From UBA5499 sp002426275 (GTDB lineage: Bacteria > Bacillota > DTU084): a stretch of DNA of 24,973 bases. The DNA is taken from positions 1 to 24,973 of the forward strand of contig CALASN010000189.1 in the NCBI GenBank assembly GCA_937888735.1. The letters are read 5' to 3'. Both the position numbers and the translations under genes were made by a program. Below, piece by piece: positions 7,247-14,164 of this stretch (positions are counted from its first letter, which is position 1; every line of letters starts with the position of its first letter). The notes below the pieces were generated by a model that saw only the letters and a program-made list of their open reading frames with translations, made no database searches and was not told where the DNA came from.

Positions 7247-7456
7247 TTATAGTACCGCCTGATAGCCGGTATTATTTATTGCTTGTCTGATCTGATCCAC
7301 GCTCACCCGAGATGAATCATATTCCACAGAGACCTCTTTTTTGCGTCTGCTCGCCTTTACTTGTTTGATTCCGGGAAGCTTTCGTACTGCATCCTGAATA
7401 GCAATTTCGCAATGTCCGCAAGCCATACCTTCCACACGCAGGATTATTTTTTCCAT
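7247..7456 (-). CDS. Heavy-metal-associated (HMA) domain protein, CopZ-like
   Basis: A 69-residue single HMA domain, the usual size of a CopZ-type copper chaperone. The metal site GMACGHC (MxCxxC) is at residues 9-15. The ferredoxin-like pattern follows, with VRKLPGIKQVKAS and EVSVEYDSS strands and a closing INNTGYQAVL, where the GY is typical. Such proteins carry Cu(I), or sometimes other soft metals, to P-type ATPases. No ATPase or copper regulator gene is visible beside it, so it is an orphan here. The start is ATG 7456 with GGAGGA 6 bases upstream; the longer in-frame ATG at 7486 would read through that site. Metal specificity cannot be read from the sequence. Confidence 0.9.
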   Translation of the reverse strand: MEKIILRVEGMACGHCEIAIQDAVRKLPGIKQVKASRRKKEVSVEYDSSRVSVDQIRQAINNTGYQAVL

Positions 7457-7582
7457 TTCATTTCCTCCATTTCTCAGATATTTCACGTTCTCTGTTTTCT
7501 TCGTCTCGATATGCTTTCTTGCTCTTCAGCCTTGTCCTTTATCGGTGCTTTGCGATGGACTGTGAATGTCAAAAACAGACGA

Positions 7583-7775
7583 ATGCCGCGCAAAGGTGAT
7601 CCATATGACAAAGCCGGCAGAGAATTTCTTCAGCTACCTCAAGATGGCGGCTCAGACGGACACCCTTGCGCATATTGAAGCTCTTCACAATAATATACGT
7701 CCGCATTCCGCCACCGGCTGGCAGTCGCCTGCAGCCTTTACGAGTTACAATGGGAACTTACAGCTTGATTCATGA
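7583..7775 (+). pseudogene. IS3-family transposase remnant, frameshifted
   Basis: The frame from 7583 encodes MPRKGDPYDKAG, matching the MSRKGNPYDNA motif near the end of IS3-family OrfB integrases. The match then moves to another frame from about 7617: AENFFSYLKM, then NNIRPHSATGWQSPAAFTSY, which is the usual YNxxRPHSALGWxSPAxF ending. The two parts are joined by a frameshift. The distance between FFSYLK and RPHS is shorter than normal, indicating an internal deletion of roughly 15 residues. The catalytic D and D upstream are missing, so it is inactive. No terminal inverted repeats were found. Confidence 0.75.
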
Positions 7776-8029
7776 AAAGCAAAGAAATGCTACGATTCAT
7801 TCCGCCCTTACTGTCTCTTTTTCAGGGAAGGGCTTTGTAGCTCAATATTTATTATAGTCGTTTTGACCTGATTATACAATTGATGGAACTGATAGCTGGC
7901 AGCAAAAATGGACGTGTTTGCGACGTATCCCTTATATATTTCATATGTTTTTATTCCGTCTCTCGCACAATTTAGTTTTTCGGCATCTAATTTTAATTAA
8001 GATTGCCTAAACTTCAAAGGAGGAAAATC

Positions 8030-8134
8030 ATGGATGATTATACAAGACGGCTTTTTCGCCGCAAGATGCCTACTTTAACAGTGATTGCTTTTGCCTTGCT
8101 GCTCTACTGGATTTCAAAGTTTTTTGCGGCATAA
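8030..8134 (+). CDS. 34-residue single-pass membrane protein
   Basis: A very short ORF with an excellent AAAGGAGG ribosome binding site 6-7 bases before ATG 8030, ending at TAA 8132-8134. The protein has a charged, arginine-rich N-terminus (MDDYTRRLFRRK) and one hydrophobic helix (PTLTVIAFALLLYWISKFF). By the positive-inside rule the N-terminus faces the cytoplasm. I do not recognise a family. The strong ribosome binding site plus a clean topology make it a credible small protein. It lies in a ~1 kb stretch otherwise without genes. Confidence 0.6.
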   Translation: MDDYTRRLFRRKMPTLTVIAFALLLYWISKFFAA

Positions 8135-8798
8135 ATTGTCTATGTATAAGGAGTATTACGCACAGATGGACAAAACACGCTAAATTTATGGATGTATCTT
8201 ATGATTCCACTGCAGAAACCCATATCCCAACGCAAAAGTGGGGACGAACCTCCCCTTTTAGTAGCAAAAGGGGCTCGCAAGGCAGCAAATATGAATGCTT
8301 TCGATAAAAATGTGTGGTTTTATTTCAAGTTTATCTTCATGAATTGACTTTTTGCAGCGGAATCCTCTTATAAGTAAGAAATTTGGAGGCTTGCTGGGTA
8401 TCGCTCTCCTCTCATGCTCGTGCTGGCGGGCATCCGGCGGCAAATCCGGAGCGCATCCGCCTTGCGGGGCTCGACTTCTCTGCCGAGATATTTCCGTCTT
8501 CCATGATTCCGGCCTTTAGCTGTCTTTGTATGATACCGATAAATTTTCGGTCGGCTATATCTCCCCGTAACAACAGACAACACAGCAGTATTATGATAAA
8601 ATAACTGTAAGGGAGAGGTAATCGTTGGGATGTCGGGAGGGCTTCTGCGCCGCCGGCTCAAAACCACACGGCGTGTGAACGCATTGTCTATCCTCGTGTT
8701 CGACCTGCGTAAGTGTTGACACGTTCCGCGTTGAACGGCATGCTCAGATTTCACTAGTTCAGTGGCATTAATTATAAAATTCGTGGACTGAGGGAAAT
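8135..8798. other. 664-base stretch without a supported gene
   Basis: Only overlapping low-quality frames on both strands. It contains the hairpin at 8252-8273 listed separately. The part from about 8380 to 8760 looks GC-richer and possibly ex-coding, but no product can be recognised. Confidence 0.4.
8252..8273. repeat. Perfect hairpin, 8-base arms
   Basis: CCCCTTTT-AGTAGC-AAAAGGGG, a perfect inverted repeat with a 6-base loop. No T-run follows on either strand. It lies about 120 bases after the 34-residue ORF and could be a weak terminator or RNA-processing element. Confidence 0.4.
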
Positions 8799-9590
8799 AT
8801 GAATATATTAATTATTGACGGATGTCCTCATAAAGGGAATACATGGCGTTTGATCGAATTGGTAAAAGCGCAGATTTTGAATATGGACAACACAGCCTCT
8901 TTTGATGAAGTGCAACTTATCAAATATCATCTCCCTTTTTGCTGCGGATGCAGCAAATGTTTTAGAGCAGGGCATACTAATTGCCCACATCATTCCATCA
9001 TACAAAAAATACTGGAAAAGATGGAAAGCTGCGATGGATTTATTATTTGTTCGTCCTGCTACCAAGGAGCGGTAACTGCCATCATGAAAAATTTTACCGA
9101 TCACTTGGCGTTTCTTATCCACCGTCCAAGATTTTTTACGAAAAAAGCTCTCTTGGTTTCTACCACCGGGGGCGTTTCTGCTGACTGCGTAACGCAGTCT
9201 CTTGCCAATACAGTATCCGGCTGGGGCGTAAACCGTTGTTACCAATTGCCGGTTGTCGCCCTTAGTTGGAATGATTACCAACCCACAGAAAGGCAGAAAA
9301 AAACAGCTCGACGAGTGACGAAAGGTTTTGTCAACGATATCCAATCACATAAACTTCATGCGCCAAGAATAGGGGTTTTAATTCCTTTTAACTTATATCG
9401 CGCTATGTGTTGTGATTATGCGCCGGGTACTCAATATCCAACAGAGGACGGTATCTTCTGGCAGCAATATCAAGGCATGACTTATGCGCCTGGAATACCG
9501 ATGCCCATTCATAAGAAGTTATTTGCGCATTTCGTTTACTTTGTTGGCAAGATAATTTCTAAGAAAATGATTATTACCTATAAAAAATGA
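8799..9590 (+). CDS. Flavodoxin-fold NAD(P)H-dependent oxidoreductase family protein
   Basis: A 263-residue protein. It begins MNILIIDGCPHKGNTWRLIE, the FMN-binding loop pattern of the NADPH-dependent FMN reductase and flavodoxin_2 families (G-x-P-x-x-x-x-N-T). CCGCSKCFRAG near residue 48 and CDGFIICSSCYQGAVTAIMKNFTD near residue 85 match the usual (C)xGCxxC segment and the SPVYxxxxxxxxKxFxDR region. Family members reduce flavins, quinones or nitro compounds, or feed electrons to iron-sulfur partners. The C-terminal ~80 residues, with a hydrophobic FAHFVYFVGKII patch, extend beyond the core fold. GAGGG lies upstream of ATG 8799. A hairpin terminator follows. It is monocistronic, and the substrate is unknown. 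Confidence 0.82.
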   Translation: MNILIIDGCPHKGNTWRLIELVKAQILNMDNTASFDEVQLIKYHLPFCCGCSKCFRAGHTNCPHHSIIQKILEKMESCDGFIICSSCYQGAVTAIMKNFTDHLAFLIHRPRFFTKKALLVSTTGGVSADCVTQSLANTVSGWGVNRCYQLPVVALSWNDYQPTERQKKTARRVTKGFVNDIQSHKLHAPRIGVLIPFNLYRAMCCDYAPGTQYPTEDGIFWQQYQGMTYAPGIPMPIHKKLFAHFVYFVGKIISKKMIITYKK

Positions 9591-9646
9591 CTAGCAAGCT
9601 ATTTCAATTGATCCTGTCTGAGAGGCATTACAATAGCTATGAATTT

Positions 9647-9671
9647 GGCTGCCGGCACGGCAGCCCTTTTT
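9647..9671 (+). terminator. Rho-independent terminator after the oxidoreductase gene
   Basis: A perfect 7-base stem GGCTGCC/GGCAGCC with a 5-base loop, followed by C and TTTTT. It lies 57 bases after the oxidoreductase stop codon. Confidence 0.85.
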
Positions 9672-9827
9672 ATGCATGCGAACTTAAAGTTCACCCATCT
9701 TACTATGAAAAAATTTGTGTTGCCAAAAATTATCCCCTCTGGCCGGGTTGACACTTGTGCAATCTAACTGTAAGCGGTAGGATAGAGAAAAAGCGTCCGC
9801 TTAAAATCAGTTGGAGGTTGATCTTTT

Positions 9828-11924
9828 TTGGAGATAACGGCTCAAATCGCGGCAGAATTGAAACTGCCCGCGCAATATGTCCAAGCTGCCGGGGAACTGC
9901 TGGCTGCCGGCAACACTATCCCCTTCATCGCCCGCTACCGTAAAGAAGCCACAGGCCAAATGGATGAAGTGGCGCTGCGCAGCCTAGCAGAAAGGCTGGA
10001 ATACTTGCGCAGCCTGGAAAGGCGAAGAGAAGAAATCCGCCAGCTCATTGCCAAGCAGGGCAAACTCACAGACGAGCTTTCACAAAAGCTGGATGCGGCC
10101 ACTGTGCTGCAGACGTTGGAAGATCTCTATCTCCCTTACCGTCCCAAGCGCCGCACTCTGGCCACGGCAGCCAAAGAAAAGGGCCTGGAACCCTTGGCCG
10201 TCTTCCTTTGGGACCAGCGGCCTCAGCTTGAAGCGGCAACAGCAGAAGCCGCTAAATACATAAATCCGGATCTGGACGTGAAGACCGCAGAGCAGGCATT
10301 GGAAGGCGCCTGTCAGATCATTGCCGAACAAGTGGCGGAAGATTTTCAAGTGCGCGCCTTCGCCCGCCAGGTCTATGCCAGAGAAAGCATCCTCACCTCG
10401 CAAGCGAAGGTGCCTGAGCTCTCATCCCCATATGAAAACTATTATGATTACCGGGAACCAACGGCCAAAATGCCGTCCCACAGGATCCTGGCCATCAGGC
10501 GCGGACAGCAGGAAGGCGTGCTGAAAGTCTCATTGGAAGTGCCGGCCACACTGCTAGCTGATATTGAAAACCTGATTGACGATTCTCTGCCTTCATATCT
10601 CAAGGCAGCTGTCTCCGACGGCTGCCACCGCCTGCTATTTCCAGCCTTGGAGCGGGAGCTGCGCTCCAAGCTCATAGAGCGGGCGCAGGAACAGGCCATA
10701 ACCGTCTTTGCAGGCAACCTTAAGCAGCTGCTGCTCACTGCGCCTGTGAAGGGCAAGACCGTGCTGGGCATTGACCCGGGCTACAGAACAGGCTGCAAGC
10801 TGGCAGTGGTAGATCCCACCGGCAAAGTGCTGGCCACCGCAACTTCCTACTTCACTCCCCCCAAGGCGGATTATCAGGGGGGAAAGCGGCTGCTTACAGA
10901 GCTTTACCGGCTGTATCATCCGGACGTGGTCGCCGTCGGCAACGGCACGGCCAGCCGGGAAACGGAAGAATTCATCGCCCGAGCGAGCGGCGAAGAAAGT
11001 CTTTCTTTAGCCTACACCATCGTCAGCGAGGCCGGAGCGTCCGTTTATTCCGCCTCAGATCTGGCCAGGGAGGAGTTCCCGGACTTGGACGTTACCATCA
11101 GAGGAGCAGTCTCCATCGCCCGCAGGCTGCAGGATCCGCTGGCAGAATTGGTGAAAGTACCTCCCCAGTCCATAGGCGTAGGCCAGTATCAGCACGATGT
11201 AGACCAAAAACGTCTGGCCCAGACCCTGGCTGCAGTTGTGGAGGACGTTGTTAACGCTGTGGGAGTAGATTTGAATACGGCCTCCGCCGCGCTTCTAAGC
11301 TATGTGGCCGGCATTTCCGCCAAAGCGGCAGCCAACATTGTCTCTTACCGCGATGAAAACGGTCCATTTCGCAGCCGCGCGGAACTCAAGCGAGTGGCCA
11401 AATTAGGCCCTGCCACCTTCACTCAGTGCGCGGGCTTCCTGCGCATTCCAGGAGGAAAAAATCCCTTGGACAATACGGCGGTGCACCCGGAGTCTTACAA
11501 ACTGGCGGCAAAGTTTCCTCCCTCTGAGGAAAACCTCTCTTCAGCCCAGCTGCAGAAGCTGGCGGCAGAACTTGGCGCGGGCTTGCCCACAGTTTTGGAC
11601 ATCTACAAAGCCTTAAAAAAGCCGGGCCGCGATCCGCGGGAAGAACTGCCGGGGCCCGTATTCCGCAGAGAGGTAGTGAAGCTGGAAGATCTCAAGCCCG
11701 GCATGGTAATGGAAGGCGTTGTGCGCAACATTGTGGATTTTGGCGCGTTCGTTGATCTGGGCGTCAAAGAGGACGGGTTGCTTCACATTTCCCAGCTGAG
11801 CGAGCGCTATGTGAAACACCCTTCGGATGTTCTCACTGTGGGACAAAAAGTGGAAGTAAAAATCTTGGAGGTGGATCTGAAGCGAAACAGGATCAGCCTC
11901 TCCAGGAAAGGAATCAGACAATGA
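9828..11924 (+). CDS. tex: Tex, S1-domain RNA-binding transcription accessory protein
   Basis: A 698-residue protein close to, but slightly shorter than, typical Tex (~720-780). Domains in order: an N-terminal helical region (IAAELKLPAQYVQAAGELLAAGNTIPFIARYRKE is the Tex signature start), a YqgF/RNase H-like domain beginning VLGIDPGYRTGCKLAVVD near residue 313, helix-hairpin-helix motifs (VAGISAKAAANIVSYRDENG and KRVAKLGPATFTQCAGFLRI), and a C-terminal S1 domain from about residue 625 (GMVMEGVVRNIVDFGAFVDL ending RISLSRKG). Tex binds RNA and associates with transcription; its exact role is not settled. The start is TTG 9828 with GGAGG 10 bases upstream. It stands alone, and no neighbour suggests a more specific job. 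Confidence 0.97.
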   Translation: MEITAQIAAELKLPAQYVQAAGELLAAGNTIPFIARYRKEATGQMDEVALRSLAERLEYLRSLERRREEIRQLIAKQGKLTDELSQKLDAATVLQTLEDLYLPYRPKRRTLATAAKEKGLEPLAVFLWDQRPQLEAATAEAAKYINPDLDVKTAEQALEGACQIIAEQVAEDFQVRAFARQVYARESILTSQAKVPELSSPYENYYDYREPTAKMPSHRILAIRRGQQEGVLKVSLEVPATLLADIENLIDDSLPSYLKAAVSDGCHRLLFPALERELRSKLIERAQEQAITVFAGNLKQLLLTAPVKGKTVLGIDPGYRTGCKLAVVDPTGKVLATATSYFTPPKADYQGGKRLLTELYRLYHPDVVAVGNGTASRETEEFIARASGEESLSLAYTIVSEAGASVYSASDLAREEFPDLDVTIRGAVSIARRLQDPLAELVKVPPQSIGVGQYQHDVDQKRLAQTLAAVVEDVVNAVGVDLNTASAALLSYVAGISAKAAANIVSYRDENGPFRSRAELKRVAKLGPATFTQCAGFLRIPGGKNPLDNTAVHPESYKLAAKFPPSEENLSSAQLQKLAAELGAGLPTVLDIYKALKKPGRDPREELPGPVFRREVVKLEDLKPGMVMEGVVRNIVDFGAFVDLGVKEDGLLHISQLSERYVKHPSDVLTVGQKVEVKILEVDLKRNRISLSRKGIRQ

Positions 11925-12004
11925 AGAGACTCATCGCCAAAAACTGAGGCAGGAGGTTGGCCTCCCCTCGGCAAGGTTCCTAACTATTGAGGCTCCGCAC
12001 ACCT

Positions 12005-12264
12005 TTAACCCAAATTTTCAACTTCTGAGGATTCACGCATAATATTTGCGAGCAGTTCCGCGAGGGCTTGCCTGCTCATGTTGAACAGATAAGTCAGTTC
12101 CCGTCGGCTGATTTCCGGCTGTTCGGTGACTTTACGGAGGCGTGCTCATAGATCGCCTCCCGCAAAAGCTCTGCCACCACTCCACTCTCAATTCTGCGAG
12201 TCTGGTATGATGCCGCAAAGGTGGTCCGCACCCATATTTTGGCGGTAATTGGTTCTACTGCCAT
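12005..12264 (-). pseudogene. Small unrecognised gene (~85 codons) broken by a frameshift
   Basis: From ATG 12264 the minus strand reads MAVEPITAKIWVRTTF to LLREAIYE, then drifts into an unlikely sequence and stops. From about the same point another frame continues convincingly as LRKVTEQPEISRRELTYLFN and QALAELLANIMRESSEVENLG to a TAA at 12005. Removing two bases from GAGCACGCC, near EAIYE, would join the frames as YERLRKV. The rejoined protein would be about 85 residues, and SRRELTYLFNMSRQALAELL looks like a helix-turn-helix. No ribosome binding site is visible. The function is unknown. It could also be a sequencing error in an intact gene. Confidence 0.5.
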
Positions 12265-12287
12265 TTTGCATGTCTAATCCATCATGA

Positions 12288-12329
12288 AAATAGTCTCAGG
12301 CGGACTTCGGAAGTTAACTGAGACTATTT
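12288..12329. repeat. Perfect 12-base inverted repeat, terminator-like
   Basis: AAATAGTCTCAG and CTGAGACTATTT flank an 18-base loop that itself contains the smaller palindrome ACTTCGGAAGT. On the plus strand the stem is followed by ATGTTTTT. It separates the frameshifted small gene from the diguanylate cyclase gene. Both genes are on the minus strand, so on that strand it would end the cyclase transcript, whose stem is followed by TTTTCATG. Confidence 0.55.
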
Positions 12330-12362
12330 ATGTTTTTCTGAAATCTATTGTTTCCGTTCCTG

Positions 12363-13160
12363 TCAGATAACCACTCTATTTCGGCCTGCGGTTTTTGCCT
12401 TGTACAGTTTCTCATCCAATAACTCAATAATCTGAGCCAAAGTCTTTACCCCGTCTGCTTGATAGAGGGTCTGCACTCCTAAACTGCAAGACACCCTGAT
12501 TGCATTATTCTCACCTGGGAAATCTTTTTGCGTGATTGCCTTACGGATTCTGTTCGCCATTTGGATCGCTGTCTGCTGATTGCTTTTCGGCAGACAAAGA
12601 AGAAACTCGTCTCCGCCGTATCGCGCTGTCCAACCGTCATTACGCCGGATTTGCTGCTGAAAAATGCTTGCAACATCCTTCAGAACACAATCTCCCACAA
12701 CATGTCCATAACGATCATTGATTTGCTTAAACCGATCAATGTCCGCATAGAGAAAAGAAACCGGCTCGTCATTTTGGAATGCGCATCTCAAGTCTCTCGG
12801 CAGTTGTTCGCCAATAAACCTACGATTATAGAGACTGGTCAGAGGATCTGTAATTATAAGTTCATGCATGGATTGAATGAAACGAGCATCTCTTTCTTTT
12901 ATGTTTTGCTGGACTAATTCAATGACGCAGGGCTGCCCGGCAATCGTTATCGCCAAGTTCACTTTGAGAGCATCCCCGTTCATGAAGAATTCTGCGTTAG
13001 GGAAAATCAAAGAATCAGCTTGGAAAGTCCCGGAGTTGTAACCGTTCCTACTTTCATATAATAAAGTTTCAGCCTTCTTGTTCCAGATACGAATGATCTG
13101 AAAAAACTTAAAGAACTGTTGTACTGATTCCACTGCCTGGGACAAGTTATCGAAATTCAT
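12363..13160 (-). CDS. GGDEF domain protein, probable diguanylate cyclase
   Basis: A 265-residue protein. The first ~95 residues are an unassigned N-terminal region. A linker (MHELIITDPLTSLYNRRFIGEQL, the standard GGDEF entry helix) leads to the catalytic domain with FLYADIDRFKQINDRYGHVVGD and the intact active-site motif RYGGDEF. GGDEF enzymes make cyclic-di-GMP from two GTP. An RxxD sequence (RRND) precedes the motif but is 6 residues from GGDEF instead of the canonical 5, so product inhibition through an I-site is uncertain. No membrane segment or recognisable sensor is present. ATG 13160 has an AAGAGGT-type site upstream. With the HD-GYP protein ~6 kb away, both synthesis and breakdown of the messenger are encoded in the window. 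Confidence 0.93.
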   Translation of the reverse strand: MNFDNLSQAVESVQQFFKFFQIIRIWNKKAETLLYESRNGYNSGTFQADSLIFPNAEFFMNGDALKVNLAITIAGQPCVIELVQQNIKERDARFIQSMHELIITDPLTSLYNRRFIGEQLPRDLRCAFQNDEPVSFLYADIDRFKQINDRYGHVVGDCVLKDVASIFQQQIRRNDGWTARYGGDEFLLCLPKSNQQTAIQMANRIRKAITQKDFPGENNAIRVSCSLGVQTLYQADGVKTLAQIIELLDEKLYKAKTAGRNRVVI

Positions 13161-13189
13161 CTTTGTACCTCTTGTGTCAAGTCAAAAAA

Positions 13190-13515
13190 TCATGAGCTGA
13201 CGGATCCCTGTACGAATCGCCAGTTTCCTATTTTTCTGATTTCTATATAGACTGAAAAATAAAAATTGCCTTTTATGCCTCTCAAATAACCGGCAGTGCC
13301 TACAACGCTGCAGTTAAAGAAGGACAGCGTACCGCCCTTTTGAGTTTCGGCCATCGTTTCAGGGAAATCCTGTTCTATGCTGCCTGTGACGTGGCATAGC
13401 TTAACGGATTCTTCTTCTATTTTACGCTTAACGGATAAAGCTTTAGCATCATACAGACTTTAGTTACATGTCCTCCAGACCATTGTCCGTCCTGCCGTAC
13501 TACAAAAATGGCGGT
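13190..13515 (-). pseudogene. Unrecognised gene remnant in two frames, upstream of the cyclase
   Basis: On the minus strand, 13515-13418 reads 33 codons (FVVRQDGQWSGGHVTKVCMM inside). An overlapping frame, open from 13459 to a TGA at 13190, reads about 89 codons, including VKRKIEEESVKLCHVTGSIE and FYFSVYIEIRKIGNWRFVQG. The composition of both is coding-like and they join naturally if one frameshift lies between 13420 and 13459. An in-frame stop precedes the first part, so the 5' end is lost. The pattern of strands ending in NWRFVQGSVSS might come from a small beta-rich domain, but I cannot name a family. It may once have been a sensor module for the adjacent cyclase; that is speculation. Confidence 0.45.
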
Positions 13516-13626
13516 TTAAAACGGACTTTTAACGGCAAACTTCAAAAACCGGGTCAGCTTCGCTTCTTCTCTGTGTTTAACTCATGGTATATGTACTATA
13601 TATAATACATGTATAAATTATAGAAC

Positions 13627-13670
13627 ATAACTTATCATAAAGCAAGGAGTGATTTTTTATGATAAGTTAT
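13627..13670 (+). promoter_or_regulatory. Perfect 14-base inverted repeat enclosing the XRE gene's start codon
   Basis: ATAACTTATCATAA (13627-13640) and TTATGATAAGTTAT (13657-13670) are perfect complements. The 16-base loop holds the AAGGAG ribosome binding site, and the ATG (13659-13661) lies in the right arm. In RNA this would bury the start codon in an AU-rich stem. In DNA, each arm contains the near-palindrome TTATsATAA, so it could equally be a pair of operator half-sites for the encoded regulator. A TATAAT at 13601-13606 may be the -10 element. Confidence 0.75.
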
Positions 13671-13865
13671 GAACCGTTCTGGGAAACGCTTAAGCGGAAA
13701 AATATTACAACATACATGCTGCGAGAAAAATACAATCTCAGTCCAAATACCCTAACAAGAATGAAAAATAACAAGTATTTGAGCATGCGCACAATGGAAG
13801 ATTTGTGCAAAATATTAGATTGCCGGTTGGAGGATATAGCAGTATACATTCCTGATGAAAAGTAA
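13659..13865 (+). CDS. Small Cro/CI-type (XRE family) transcriptional regulator
   Basis: A 68-residue protein that is essentially one helix-turn-helix domain. It starts MISYEPFWETLKRKNITTYM, then LREKYNLSPNTLTRMKNNKY as the helix-turn-helix, and MRTMEDLCKILDCRLEDIAVY as the closing helices. The ending LCxxLDCxLxDIxxYxP is typical of this common Firmicute group, often called HTH_26. It has no effector domain, so it is expected to act as a dimeric repressor. AAGGAG sits 9 bases before ATG 13659. A 14-base inverted repeat spans the ribosome binding site and start, indicating self-control of either translation or transcription. Target genes are unknown. Confidence 0.9.
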   Translation: MISYEPFWETLKRKNITTYMLREKYNLSPNTLTRMKNNKYLSMRTMEDLCKILDCRLEDIAVYIPDEK

Positions 13866-14164
13866 TATTCATGTCCCGGCAGCGCTCGGACAGCCGCGCG
13901 TCCCGCTTTTGCTCCTGTCCATTACCAACCGGCAAACTGCTTTTCATGCTGAGCTGCTATAGCGAAAAAATCCATGAATAGTGTAACAAGATGACGGATT
14001 TGAATTACTTATATGTGTGTTATCGTTCGGAACTTTTTGCAATCTTCTTCCCAGCACCAACCGTATACTTAACGAGCCGGCAAAACCTTACTGCTTGAGT
14101 TCCCTTGAGGTAACCTGAGCTCCATCCTGAATTCATCATTTACCTCTTCAAATAAGCGGGCACG
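13866..14164. other. 299-base intergenic stretch
   Basis: No gene is supported. A loose inverted repeat GAGGTAA (14107-14113) / TTACCTC (14140-14146) lies just beyond the end of the UbiB-type gene, but with a 26-base loop and no T-run it is not a convincing terminator. Confidence 0.35.

Noticed and set aside
8368..8754. 128-codon minus-strand ORF before the flavodoxin-fold gene
   Set aside because: The composition is arginine-rich and low in typical fold patterns, no ribosome binding site was seen, and the frame has no recognisable homology.
9748..9783. Possible tex promoter starting with a perfect TTGACA
   Set aside because: No acceptable -10 element lies 16-18 bases downstream; TAGGAT is 24 bases away.
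11946..11972. GC-rich inverted repeat after tex as a terminator
   Set aside because: The GGAGG/CCTCC stem is short and no T-run follows.
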